Shown: positions 9,339 through 19,356, counted from the stretch's first letter. The stretch is 24,191 nucleotides of DNA from Zancudomyces culisetae (GCA_001969505.1 LSSK01000256.1:8351-32541), one strand, 5' to 3'. Notes: generated by a model not told the origin, from the sequence alone. Numbers and translations: made by a program.

Positions 9339-10445
9339 CTAAGACCGCGAGGGAATAATACATTTTTTGATGCCATACACTTGTATCAGCTTTTTCCAAG
9401 TATTCATATCTATATCAAAAATCAGCTGCTTCTTTTTGAGTCCCTTAGTATAGTCACTTTGCTGGGGCTGTTCGCAGGCCGCAATCATCGGAACCCCACT
9501 ACTTGTATCCATCACTACCTTTCCCTCTCGGATCAGAAATGATAGATAAAAGATATTCTCTACAGTTTCAGAAAAGGACTGTGGGTTAATAACAAACTCA
9601 AACAAACTCACTTCCCGACCTAGCTGTGTCAGTGTCTTGTGTAGTATATATATCTGTTTTGTAGTTTCGTTTTCCTGTTGCCGTTTGGCCTTATATCCAT
9701 CCATATCGAGTTCGTTTATCGTCTTTGTCTCGCCTGGGACATGTCTATTCGCTGCTCTTTGATTGCTATTAGCGCCATTTTCTTCTGCCGCTCTCCTTCT
9801 TCTTCTTTGCGTCGTCCCTCCCTCTATTCGCAGCCTTCCACTGACCGCACACAGTCCTGGCGCTCTTGTAGTGTATTTGGATGCTATTTTACCTAGTTTA
9901 CTCCAATCCGCCGGAACACCAATCGCTTCCTTTTCTTCGGCATTGCTTCCGTATAGTTTGTGTTTTATTTTTCTGATGTATTCGTCCATGTCAAATCTAC
10001 TGATATCATTTTGCATTTTACGTGTCTTGTTTTCAGCTATGAACGCCGATAGTTTCAACAATCTCGAATCAAGTGTCGCATCCTGTGTACTTTTTACTAT
10101 TCGATATTATGTCTATTTCTATTAGAGGGTTTCGGAAATATATGGGTTTTCATTTCCGTAAATCGATAAAGTCTGTAAGCTGTGTTATAATTAACATCGT
10201 ACCTCTTTCAAATAACTTGTTTGATTCCAAGATCTCCTCGATCAATAACTCGCTGTCTCCTTCGAGTATTTCCAATTTCTTTTCTGTTATTAGGGTATAC
10301 AAAAGATGCATTTAGTTTTGTATAGTGAATATGAGTAGTATACTTGAGTCTTACGTTCAGTTTCTTCCAAGATCTTTCTATAGTCTATTCTCAGCTTTCG
10401 CTCCTCCGTTTTGTTTCTCCTTTCTGGTGCCTCTTTCTGTCTCAT
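9339..10445 (-). CDS. NSE4: NSE4, kleisin subunit of the SMC5/6 complex
   Basis: Kleisin that bridges the SMC5 and SMC6 heads and binds NSE1/NSE3, acting in DNA repair and chromosome segregation in the nucleus. Three exons on the minus strand are proposed: 10445-10355, 10283-10203 and 10096-9339. Introns are 71 and 106 nt, with donors GTAAGA and GTACGA and acceptors AACAG and AATAG. They splice to a 309-aa protein (S. pombe Nse4 is about 300). A stop in frame just upstream makes the ATG at 10445 the first. The N-terminal helix carries IEEILESNKLFERV and DATLDSRLL (residues 45-70), the typical SMC-neck binding region. KLGKIASKY lies in the middle and is followed by an RRRRR tract. The C-terminal winged-helix block is unmistakable: LFEFVINPQSF (222-232), TVENIFYLSFLIREGKV, and IFDIDMNTWKKLI (283-295). 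Exon 2 was placed by the family pattern and fits phase exactly. It is divergent from NAA20. Confidence 0.9.
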
Positions 10446-10837
10446 CGTTTACTTGAAGCTCTGAAGGTTCGTTTTTTATTCCAGAATTTTAATATTTGTA
10501 CCTGCAAAATTATAATTATGAGTGATTTAGGTTAAGAGTTCACATAAACACCAATTCATAAAACATACGAGTATAAGCTTATTAGTCTTGATTGCTGTAT
10601 TACTGAGTTTGCATTTCTAAAATAAACAAAAAAATAACTCTCCTCACCCTAATCAATGCTAAAATATTTTAATCAGTATTTTTTGTTGGTTGTTGGTTGT
10701 TTTTTCTAACTGCAATTTTCTGGTAAATAATGGGATACTGCAACAGGGGGTTATTTTTTGGTTAGGTTAAAGAAAATAATATTAAACATCAGGGTAAACA
10801 GAAATAAAATATATATAGTAAGGATAGTAAATGAATA
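10446..10837. promoter_or_regulatory. Shared intergenic promoter region of NSE4 and NAA20
   Basis: 392 bp between two divergent start codons, so a bidirectional promoter is likely. A TATATATA tract lies at 10810-10817, 20 nt before the NAA20 ATG. No clear TATA was seen on the NSE4 side. Confidence 0.45.
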
Positions 10838-11694
10838 ATGACTACGATTCGACAGTTTAAGGCGACAGACTTGTTTAAGTTTAATTCAATGTAAGAATAA
10901 TACATTTTACAATATGTAAATATTCAGTTCCAAGTCTAAAACAAGTGTTAATCTACCAATTTTGTAGCAATTTAGATTATTTTACAGAGACAGTAAGTGA
11001 GGGTTTCATCTATCACTCTGATTTCAATTAAGTATTTATGAGGTGTCGAAGGGATGATAATGGTAGAAAAGTGATAAGATATTTACAATTAATTTGTTTT
11101 AGTATGATAATCTCTTTTATATGCAATACATGGCCACTTGGCCGGATTTGTTCCAAGTTGCAGAGTCGAACACAGGAGAGCTTATGGGATATAGTAAGTC
11201 ATGTTGTCAGTACTTAATATTAACACGGGCTTAAAATTTTAAATACGCTGGTAGATTGGGTGATCCACCACTAAAAGAGCATTAAAAAAAATGCTGACTG
11301 AGGGGTATTGTAAAAAAAATAATAATTAATAGTGATGGGCAAAGTTGAGGGAAAAGGGACAAACTGGCATGGTCACGTAACGGCGATAACAGTGGGGCCA
11401 GAGTACCGTCGCTTGGGTCTGGCACAGATTATGATGCACTTTTTGGAAGAGGCATCCGATAAAACATATAGTTGTTACTTTGTGGACTTGTTTGTGCGGC
11501 CATCCAACAAAGTGGCTGTTAACATGTACAAGCAGCTTGGATATGTAGTATATAGAAGAATTTTGAATTACTACTGGAAATCTGGGCTTGCGCCTGCTGA
11601 AGACGGATATGATATGCGAAAGGCGCTTTCCAAAGATGTCAAAAAGAAAAGCATGATACCTTTAAAACACCCAGTTAATGCGTACGACTTGTAA
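10838..11694 (+). CDS. NAA20: NAA20, catalytic subunit of the NatB N-terminal acetyltransferase
   Basis: Acetylates protein N-termini beginning Met-Asp, Met-Glu, Met-Asn or Met-Gln on the ribosome, with NAA25. Four exons are proposed: 10838-10890, 10968-10992 (only 25 nt), 11103-11193 and 11333-11694. Introns are 77, 110 and 139 nt, all with GTAAG donors. The product is 176 aa; human NAA20 is 178. The start MTTIRQFKATDLFKFNSINL matches the family throughout, and exon 2 supplies INLDYFTET exactly where expected. The acetyl-CoA loop is RRLGLA (residues 82-87), preceded by HGHVTAITVGPEY. VDLFVRPSNKVAVNMYKQLGY and the end AYDL after KKSMIPLKHPV are near-invariant family blocks. The exon 3/4 junction gives GYMMGK where most homologues have GYIMGK. 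Identification is very secure. Confidence 0.95.
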
Positions 11695-12253
11695 TCTTAT
11701 CACTCTAGACGCATCTATATAAATTTGTAGCATCTTGCTCCCTAACAGATTATTGATATGTTGTTTTTTTTTTTGCATTTTTCTTTACTATAAGGGACAG
11801 ATAATAAAAAGATGTCTTTTTGAAGGATATGTGATATAAGCTTTGTGATGAAAATGCTGCTCTCTAACGGGAAAGTCGTGATATCTATGTGTAAATGATG
11901 ACTAGTAGTTTGCTGCTTTGAAGTTATTGTTTTCAATTGATACTCCAGAGTTGGAGGACTGTTGAAACTAACAGAGCAACGAATAACTAGATACTCCCGG
12001 GTTTACTGGTTCCTATATATTTTGGATGCTTGGTATTCTTCATGCTTTCTCCTAAAGTGAAATAGCCAATTATATTATATGATTATTATTGGAATCATTG
12101 TATTTTTTTTTGCAAAAAAAAAAATTTTGAAAAAAAATTTTGATATTTGGAAAAGGGACATTAGAAACTATAATTTATCAGCTAAATAAATTGTATTTTT
12201 GAATCTCTTTTAATATAGTAGAAATATTAGCGAAATTTCGTTGGTAAATAAAC
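11695..12253. other. Intergenic region with the RPL3 promoter
   Basis: 559 bp, AT-rich, with no supported ORF. It contains mirror-like A/T tracts at 12102-12141 (T9, A11T4, A8T4), a type of poly(dA:dT) element that often marks nucleosome-free fungal promoters, about 110 nt before the RPL3 start. No clear TATA box. Confidence 0.5.
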
Positions 12254-13736
12254 ATGGTAAGTAAATCAAGTAACTTTAGTAAAAAAGGATGTTGTCGGGA
12301 CAGATGCGAATATATCACAGGCTTTGGCACCAGGAAAACGCTGACAAATCGTGATATAACAGAATCAGAACTTTATATTTGGAGGTTGATGATGTGGTAT
12401 CTTGATAAGAAACCGACACAATTTCTGATTATAAATTACGATTCAATGAAAACATACTTGAATCTAGTTCTTCTGTTCCCAAAGACAACATATTCCACAT
12501 TTTAACACACCTTAAGGAATGTAGTTATACCGAAACTAAATGAAACAATAAATACTTTGATAATAATAGTCTCACAGAAAGTTCGAAGCACCACGCCACG
12601 GTTCATTGGGATTCTTGCCACGCAAGAGAGCCGCCAGACACAGAGGAAGAGTAAAGTCATTCCCAAGAGATGACCCAAAGAAGCCAATCCACTTGACAGC
12701 CTTCATCGGATACAAGGCTGGTATGACCCACGTTGTAAGAGACTTGGACAGACCAGGATCCAAGATGCACAAGAAGGAGGTTGTCGAGGCTGTAACAGTC
12801 ATCGAGGCACCACCAATGGTCATTGTAGGAGTTGTAGGATACATCGAAACCCCAAGAGGACTTAGATCGTTGACAACAGTGTGGGCTGAACACTTGTCTG
12901 ATGAGGTCAAACGCAGATTCTACAAGAACTGGTACAGATCCAAGAGAAAGGCATTCACCAGCTATGCCAAGAAATACACCGAAAACGACGGAAAGGCCAT
13001 CACAAGAGACTTGGAGCGCATCAAGAAATACTGTACAGTAGTCAGAGTATTGGCACACACCCAAATGCGCAAGGTCAAGATCGGACAGAAGAAGGCACAC
13101 TTGCTTGAGGTTCAAGTTAACGGAGGAACCATTGCTCAAAAGGTTGACTGGGCCAAGGAGCACTTCGAAAAGGAAGTATCCGTAAGCGATGTATTCGAGC
13201 CAAGCGAAAACGTTGATATCATTGCCGTTACCAAGGGTCACGGTTTCGAAGGTGTCACCCACCGTTGGGGAACCAAGAAGTTGCCACGCAAGACCCACAA
13301 AGGTTTGCGCAAGGTTGCTTGTATTGGAGCATGGCATCCATCTCGCGTTATGTACTCAGTTGCCCGTGCTGGTCAAAACGGTTACCATCACCGTACTGAG
13401 GTTAACAAGAAGATCTACCGCATTGGTAAGGCTGATGATGAGGGTAACGCTAGCACTGAATTCGATTTGACCAAGAAACGCATTACCCCAATGGGTGGCT
13501 TCCCACACTACGGTATTGTCAACGAGGACTTTATTATGATCAAGGGATGTTGTGCTGGTGCCAAGAAGCGTGTTCTTACTCTCCGTAAGTCTCTCCGTGT
13601 TCACACCAAGCGCGCTGCTCTTGAGAACATCTCCCTCAAGTTCATTGATACCTCATCCAAGTTTGGTCACGGTCGCTTCCAAACCGATGCCGAGAAGAAG
13701 GCATTCATGGGCACTCTCAAGAAGGATCTTGCTTAA
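12254..13736 (+). CDS. RPL3: Large-subunit ribosomal protein uL3 (RPL3)
   Basis: Core 60S protein near the peptidyl transferase centre. Exon 1 is the ATG alone (12254-12256); a 313-nt intron follows (12257-12569, donor GTAAGT, acceptor AATAG), then exon 2, 12570-13736. The spliced protein is 389 aa (yeast 387) and starts [20 protein letters not shown], the invariant N-terminus, confirming the tiny first exon. Diagnostic stretches include [18 protein letters not shown], the basic [14 protein letters not shown] loop with the W-finger region before it, and [11 protein letters not shown] near the end. An upstream non-intronic reading (83 codons) is only intron read-through. Codon usage changes sharply in mid-gene: Arg is 15 AGA and 5 CGC before about 13235 but no AGA among 13 after it, and Gly shifts from GGA to GGT. 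Identification is certain. Confidence 0.98.
12257..12569 (+). other. RPL3 intron 1
   Basis: 313 nt, the longest intron in the window, starting GTAAGT directly after the start codon and ending TAATAATAG. An ACTAAAT sequence near 12534-12542 is a possible branch site. Early long introns are typical of fungal ribosomal protein genes. I looked for an intronic C/D-box snoRNA: a C-box-like TTGATGA (12386-12392) and CTGA (12425-12428) are present but too close together and lack a terminal stem, so none is called. Confidence 0.9.
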
Positions 13737-13775
13737 TTTTCTTTGTTTTTCATTTAATGTCTTTTGATTTTAGTT

Positions 13776-13781
13776 AATAAA
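13776..13781 (+). terminator. RPL3 poly(A) signal
   Basis: AATAAA 39 nt after the RPL3 stop, within 269 bp shared by the convergent 3' ends of RPL3 and the first transporter gene. Confidence 0.5.
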
Positions 13782-14005
13782 AGCCGTTATTTCAAATACA
13801 ATAATGTTTCAATGATGCATTCATTTTATTAGACATTCAAACTATTTACATTTATTATTATTTTCTAAATCTGAAACCACAAACAGAATGAATATGGGGG
13901 GGAGGGAAAAACGCTTCTCTAGATATATTATGAAACAAATAAACAACCCCCTCCTCTCCAATCCACTCCCTCACACTACTATTAGCACCGCCGCCACTAT
14001 CGCTC

Positions 14006-15361
14006 CTATAGTGGACCGGTCTTGTTGGCTGGGATGTTTCTCCTGCAGTAGACTCTCAGAACGATCAGAATGGCGGCGCTGATAAAGTAACAGCAAGCAC
14101 CACAGATAATAATTGGTGAATAGTCTGTTCGGTTGCCAAACTTGTCAAAGATGAACCCGATGAACGGCGTGGTTGTCACTGTAGATATGCCTGTAAAAAG
14201 GAACAAGAGCCCGTTTGCCTGGCTCATTGCATGGTTGTAGTATTTTTTTGCAACCAGTACGGGACCGAGCGCAATCATTGTCGATGAAAACAGTCCAAAA
14301 ATCACATAAAACACAATGTGTAAGGTGATGCTGTCGTTAGGTAGCCAGAGTCCAAGCATCAACGATGCTGTTACGACATTACTGACAATAATGATGTTTA
14401 ATGGTCCTAGGATGTCTCCAATAAACGTCAGCACAAATCGTGAAACCAGTGCTGCACCACAAAAGGCAATGATCAGATTGTAGCCCGAATTGTTGGACAT
14501 ACCAAGATCGATTATACTTGCTGGGAAGTACAGAAGAGGTACCAAGTATCCTGCGTTGAAGAAGAACTGTGCACCGCAGACCAAAAGTAGGAATGGATCC
14601 TTCAGTTGCTTCAGGTTCAGCACATTTCTTGAAAACTTGAAGTCGACACGCAGTCTCATTAGCACTGAGCCAGCCGCAAAAATCACAAAGAACAAAATCG
14701 CCAGAATTCTAAAAGCCCATCCGATGCTTAGGCTGTTAATAGACTCTGTTACAGTTGGAACCAACACTAAGCCCCCAAGTACACCTCCTATACTTAACAA
14801 TGTTAGTGCTGGTGTTCTTTTTACTTCAAACCACCCAGATACAACGGTAAATGTCATATTAGCAACTATCCCCGAACTGAGTCCATACAAAAAGCCCTGT
14901 GTTAATATTAGTTGCCAAAGCTTGGTGCTAAAACTCGCCAGTACCAGTGCCGTTACTCCTGTAACTCCTGCAAATATCATAACTCCTCTTACTCCGATAT
15001 AGAATGCCAACGGACCTGTGAGAACACCGCAGGACTGCGCCATTGCATTGGTAAGTGTTCCCACCCACGCGATACTTGCTGCCTTTTGATCTACAAACAT
15101 GACTTTCAGGTAATATGTTTGGAAAACTCCAAATGCCACAAAATTTCCGAACGCTATGATAAAGTTTAACATTCCCATGAATAGAATAACCCATGCAAAC
15201 CCAGTATCAGGTTTTCTTTCACGCCTTGGCTCCTCTGCAATAGTTTCAGAGCTCTTTTCCACATTTGAGCCTAGGGGCACGTCCTGCACAGAGACATTCC
15301 TTGTCTCTCCCTCATAATCGATATCTACGCTCCTTGTCCTTTCTGTTGTTTTTTCACTCAT
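14006..15361 (-). CDS. MCT-like (SLC16/MCH family) major facilitator transporter, copy 1
   Basis: 451 aa, single exon, ATG at 15359-15361. A hydrophilic N-terminus of about 50 residues precedes twelve predicted membrane spans. The monocarboxylate-transporter start motif is PDTGFAWV (51-58), equivalent to the family DGGWGWVV. CGAALVSRFVLTFIGD (301-316) carries the conserved Arg (R308) and Asp (D316) of the eighth span region, in the same spacing as the GR..sG...D motif of MCTs. Fungal members (MCH) transport varied substrates, including riboflavin in yeast Mch5, and most do not carry monocarboxylates, so substrate is unknown. It is a close paralogue of the gene at 18010: 56 of 100 residues are identical in the ungapped block 51-150, and the tails are almost the same (RRNIPANKTGPL). 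The two genes point away from each other. Confidence 0.9.
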   Translation of the reverse strand: MSEKTTERTRSVDIDYEGETRNVSVQDVPLGSNVEKSSETIAEEPRRERKPDTGFAWVILFMGMLNFIIAFGNFVAFGVFQTYYLKVMFVDQKAASIAWVGTLTNAMAQSCGVLTGPLAFYIGVRGVMIFAGVTGVTALVLASFSTKLWQLILTQGFLYGLSSGIVANMTFTVVSGWFEVKRTPALTLLSIGGVLGGLVLVPTVTESINSLSIGWAFRILAILFFVIFAAGSVLMRLRVDFKFSRNVLNLKQLKDPFLLLVCGAQFFFNAGYLVPLLYFPASIIDLGMSNNSGYNLIIAFCGAALVSRFVLTFIGDILGPLNIIIVSNVVTASLMLGLWLPNDSITLHIVFYVIFGLFSSTMIALGPVLVAKKYYNHAMSQANGLLFLFTGISTVTTTPFIGFIFDKFGNRTDYSPIIICGACCYFISAAILIVLRVYCRRNIPANKTGPL

Positions 15362-17035
15362 TTTTATATATTATTTCTTTGATTATATACTCATTTAATA
15401 TCAATTTTATCCAGCAAATTTTTCAAGTATTACTTTTTCTCTTTTCTTTATGTTTCTAAGGTACTTTTACAGAGGTATATATATTACAATCATGGCTTAG
15501 TAAAAAGAACAAAAAAAACTTTAAACGGGTGCCAACATAACCGTCCCCACCAACCGATTATTAATCATAACTTATCAATCTACCCGATACTAACCACTTT
15601 CATATTTTAATTTAGCCAAATGTATCAAAATCACAATCCCTCTAACTACGTTTCATTCAAGCTAAATCCACATTGATTTTCTGTTTCGCATTTTTATTTG
15701 CTGAAAATTTTTTTTTGTAATTAAATCAACGGAAACCGTTGTAGTGACTCTTTCTCTGGTTTATACAAGCTCTTCCATTCTTTTCTATCAAGTGTTTGTT
15801 TTTTCCCACCCCCCTCCCACTCTTTCTTGTAAAAAAAAATTTTCCAGCTAAAAATAAAATACTCGCTTTTGAAAAGGTTATATATACATATTCTTTTGTA
15901 AATTATTTATAATAATTTGTAATTGAAAGCCTGCCTAATATGGTAATAAAAATAGTTGCTACTAAAACGCTGTGGTTTCTGAAAAGACTTACCTAAACAT
16001 TAATAAAAGTAAACACACGCTTTTCCGTTAATCCAGATTTTCACCGTTCCCCAAAGCCCCAAGCGAAAAATAATGGCGCACTTTTTATCTCCTATTTCAC
16101 AAGTTATAGGTTAAAGGTATTTTCTGAGCATTTTTAAAGCGCGAACTCTCAAAGGTTTCAAAAGTAGCCCATGTAAACCCAATATTGGACATTATGACCA
16201 CATGTTCAAACCATCTGCATACCAAGAATTTCCCTCTACAATACATTTTCCATTTAGAAACAATTTCTAAAATAATGATGACACGTTCACTACCCCATTT
16301 GTAGAATAATGGTAGCGCTATTTAATTTCTACAAACATAAATGATTGTACTGACATCAATCACTGCACTTTAGCATTGCTGAACTATGTTTAACAGATTG
16401 AGTAAGATTTAATAAAGCAAGTCAAGCAAAAAGGATAACATAAATAGAACATTTTTGCTCTATTAATGATTAAACATTTGTCACCTCGATTTCAAGAAAA
16501 TAAATCTTCCACGTTATCAAATGTGCTGATTTACAATATTTCCTCCTCAAGAATGCTATTCCCAAACCATTTCCTTAAAAAGTGGACAAGCCGGTTAACA
16601 TGGGGGTTCTTGGAGTCAACTGAGTCGAGGTTCGATATATCTCGGTGTAACAATTACGTATACATACTATCTAGGTGTTTATCTTATCTAATTACGTGTT
16701 TGCACAAAAATGCGGAAGTTTAATCAAACCCTGTTTAATCTAGCTCTGAATTGTAAAAAACAGAGTTATTATCTTCTTTTTTTTAGTCATAAATAGACCA
16801 CATCGCTTTTTTCCGCACGCCTCATCAGTTCTTGTCCAAGTATGGCATTGGGTTTGAAGCTTATATCGCACTAATAAGGTAATATGTTGTCCAATAAGGC
16901 TATAGTAGTTGTGTAGATTTATTTTATCCGATTGATTAAGCCTCATCTCTGAGAATCTTCGTCATCTATTCTTTAACAAAAAAAAACTCTGTCAATTAGC
17001 TGTTATTTGGGAACCAATACCTTAGTTGATTAACA

Positions 17036-17347
17036 TCAATTTTGAATATACACAATTCCAACTCCCGACCCCCAAATTCCGGAAATGTTCTGATCCAATA
17101 CTAAGTTTGAAATATCCAAATTCAAACAATCCTGGTGTACTTCCCACATTGAACAGAGAAGGAGAGCAATGGAAAGGATAAAAAGTGCAACACACTTGAA
17201 TCGGAGAAACAGGATTACTAAGCCAGGTTTAGATTCATCTATTAGCATAGCCCCCCAGATGGCATCTGATATGTGGGCAATTCTTTTCAATATTAGAACA
17301 AGCAAATAAAGTAAAAAAGCAATAAGAGGTTGACGATATTGGTCCAG
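17036..17347 (-). other. Hydrophobic open frame, possible decayed membrane protein
   Basis: About 103 open codons with no ATG start. Two hydrophobic stretches could be membrane spans (PLIAFLLYLLVLIL and CVALFILSIALLLCSMW), separated by a polar loop. It does not match the neighbouring transporters or any family I recognise. Frames this long occur by chance at this composition, so this is reported only as a candidate. Confidence 0.15.
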
Positions 17348-17553
17348 TTATAATCTGGTGTTGTGATCCCGGAATCTTGATCAATTTTTATACTGACGAA
17401 TGACTCGTGGAGCTTTGTTTTTTTATCAGCTAGCCATCTAGTGTATTAATAATACACCATCAATCTATGTGTTCATTGGCCTTCCAAGCTACACCTATTG
17501 AATTATGCAAGTTAATGACACACAACTTCAAGCAGCAAAGTTTTTTTTTTACT

Positions 17554-17566
17554 GGGGATTGAACCC
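17554..17566 (-). other. tRNA T-arm (B-box)-like sequence followed by an A tract
   Basis: On the minus strand this reads GGGTTCAATCCCC, a perfect TPsiC loop with its stem cap and a good internal promoter B box. It is followed by a short spacer and ten A residues (plus-strand T tract 17541-17550). No matching acceptor stem, D arm or anticodon arm can be folded around it, so it is not an intact tRNA. A tRNA relic, a tRNA-derived short element with an A tail, or chance are all possible. Confidence 0.3.
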
Positions 17567-17951
17567 GGGTAAAGTTCTTTTTTAGCAAGCTGTCCCAAAA
17601 TACTTTTTTTTGTTAAGGAAAAGTGTCTTGTGCTAGTCATAAAATTGCACTTTTATTTGGAAAGGTATTGAACAGGGGGGTGGGAAAGTATCACATTTCT
17701 CATATATGTGTTCGTTTTTTCCCGATTTACCAAAAATAGTATAGTTTATGTATGCATGTTTGATATGGGAGGTGTATTTAGATGAAAATCCGAAAGCAAA
17801 AAAGGCAATGTAAAAGTGTTCAACATCTCAAATAAAATTTATTTAAAGACTCGCGTATCCCACAAATCCATCCTCAAGGACGTAATTCATTCTGTTTCTC
17901 TTTTTCTTTGTATTCAGTACCACCTGAACTATCAGATCCTCCTCTCTTTCA

Positions 17952-17957
17952 TATAAA
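17952..17957 (+). promoter_or_regulatory. TATA box of transporter copy 2
   Basis: TATAAA followed by GCGG, with 52 nt between it and the ATG at 18010. Confidence 0.5.
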
Positions 17958-18009
17958 GCGGAATATCAAATTAACATGATAAATAGTATCATACCCTGAA
18001 TTATTAATA

Positions 18010-19356
18010 ATGGCACAGACCCAGAAACACAACTTACAGGACATTAGAAAAGATCAAAAAACCCCAGACCCACATTATGCTGAATACACCGAAAAGCCGG
18101 AGTCTCCCCAAAGCTCCTTGCGAGAGGTAAATAGTGAAAAGGAAAGAAGGCCCGATGTTGGATACGCATGGGTTGTGATGGTGTTTGGAGTTATAAGCTT
18201 CTTCTTTGCATTTAGTAACTTGATGGTTTATGGTATTTTTGAGACTTATTACTTGAAAGTAATGTTTGTAAACGAAAAAGCAGCAAATATAGCTTGGATA
18301 GGGACACTCTCGAATATGTTAACCCAATCCTGTGGTATACTTGCAGGTCCGTTGGCCCACTACATTGGTTTACGAAATGTGCTACTTTTAAGTGGTACAT
18401 TAGGTGGGCTAGGTTTTTTGCTGGCAAGCTTCAGCACACAGATTTGGCAGCTGACTTTAACACAGGGTGTTCTATGTGGATTTAGTTCATCCCTAATTGT
18501 AAATCTAACATTATTGGTGGGATCTAGCTGGTTTGAGAAGAAAAGAGTGTCTGCATTGACTATAATAAGTGCTGGTAGTACTATCGGCGGGTTGGTACTG
18601 GTCCCGATAGTAACTAACTGTATAGACCGGTTGGGAATTGGCTGGGTCTTCAGAATTATGGCAATAACATTCTTCTTCTTTATGATACTCGGCGCCTTTT
18701 TTATGCGACCAAGAGTCAACTTTGAACTTTCCAAGCATGTTATAAGTCTAAATCTGTTAAAGGATCCTTACCTCATTCTTGTTTGCTTGGGACAGGCCTT
18801 TTCAAACGCCGGTTACTTGGTCCCACTTATGTATTTCCCTGCAAGCGTCATGGACCTTGGTCTAGCTACATCCTCCTCATACTATTTGGTTATGGTTTTC
18901 TGTGGCGCTGTACTACTCAGCCGTATAACCATTGTGCTTGCAAACAAGTATATTGGCCCCATGAACATGGTGATAGTCTCTCATATTATTGTTGCGATTT
19001 TGATTCTCTCGCTTTGGTTACCCAACAAAAGCATCACACTACATATTGCGTTCTACGCTATATATGGTCTTTTTTCCTCTCCGATGTATGCTCTAAGCCC
19101 TGTGTTTATAAGTGGTGTGTACAAAACAAAGGAAGTTGGTCAAGCAAATGGACTTGTTCTGCTGTGCACTGGTATATCTACAGTTACATCCACACCTCTA
19201 ATTGGATATCTCTTTGATAAATATGGTAATCGAACTGACTATACTTTGATTATTATTATAAGTGCATGTTTTTACCTTTTGAGTGCTATGACTTTAGTTG
19301 TTCTTAGAGTATACACCAGAAGAAACATTCCTGCATTTAAGCATGGACCTATCTAG
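18010..19356 (+). CDS. MCT-like (SLC16/MCH family) major facilitator transporter, copy 2
   Basis: 448 aa, single exon, ATG at 18010, TAG at 19354-19356. It aligns without gaps to copy 1 from P48 through the eighth-span region, with the same PDVGYAWVV entry motif, ETYYLKVMFV, LASFST..WQ, GWVFRI and NRTDY blocks, and a matching tail (RRNIPAFKHGPI). The conserved Arg is kept (R305), but the family Asp eight residues later is Lys here (K313) where copy 1 has Asp (D316). This charge change in the transport region suggests the copies have different substrate or coupling properties. Substrate cannot be told from sequence. Divergent orientation with copy 1 suggests an inverted duplication. Confidence 0.9.
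   Translation: MAQTQKHNLQDIRKDQKTPDPHYAEYTEKPESPQSSLREVNSEKERRPDVGYAWVVMVFGVISFFFAFSNLMVYGIFETYYLKVMFVNEKAANIAWIGTLSNMLTQSCGILAGPLAHYIGLRNVLLLSGTLGGLGFLLASFSTQIWQLTLTQGVLCGFSSSLIVNLTLLVGSSWFEKKRVSALTIISAGSTIGGLVLVPIVTNCIDRLGIGWVFRIMAITFFFFMILGAFFMRPRVNFELSKHVISLNLLKDPYLILVCLGQAFSNAGYLVPLMYFPASVMDLGLATSSSYYLVMVFCGAVLLSRITIVLANKYIGPMNMVIVSHIIVAILILSLWLPNKSITLHIAFYAIYGLFSSPMYALSPVFISGVYKTKEVGQANGLVLLCTGISTVTSTPLIGYLFDKYGNRTDYTLIIIISACFYLLSAMTLVVLRVYTRRNIPAFKHGPI

Larger units (their letters stand above)
15362..18009. other. 2.6-kb divergent intergenic region between paralogous transporters
   Basis: AT-rich sequence holding both transporter promoters. Poly(dA:dT) tracts lie at 15704-15716 and 15831-15843. 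An ATG-started frame at 16466-16723 (85 codons) has no recognisable motif and is probably chance. A hydrophobic minus-strand frame and a tRNA T-arm-like sequence are listed separately. A short palindrome (7-bp arms, 17441-17457) is also present. No gene is supported with confidence. Confidence 0.5.

Noticed and set aside
12350-12430. C/D-box snoRNA in the RPL3 intron
   Set aside because: TTGATGA and CTGA occur but are only about 30 nt apart, and the wider alternative (GTGATAT to CTGA) has a poor C box and no terminal stem.
12657-13604. Long open frames antisense or out of frame to RPL3
   Set aside because: They are shadows of a strongly biased coding sequence.
16275-16353. C/D-box snoRNA (ATGATGA ... 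CTGA, about 75 nt apart)
   Set aside because: Boxes are acceptable but the flanks do not pair, and no conserved guide was recognised; boxes this short occur by chance.
16614-16645. tRNA at GGTTCGA near 16629
   Set aside because: The sequence lacks the CC of a B box and no cloverleaf arms are present.
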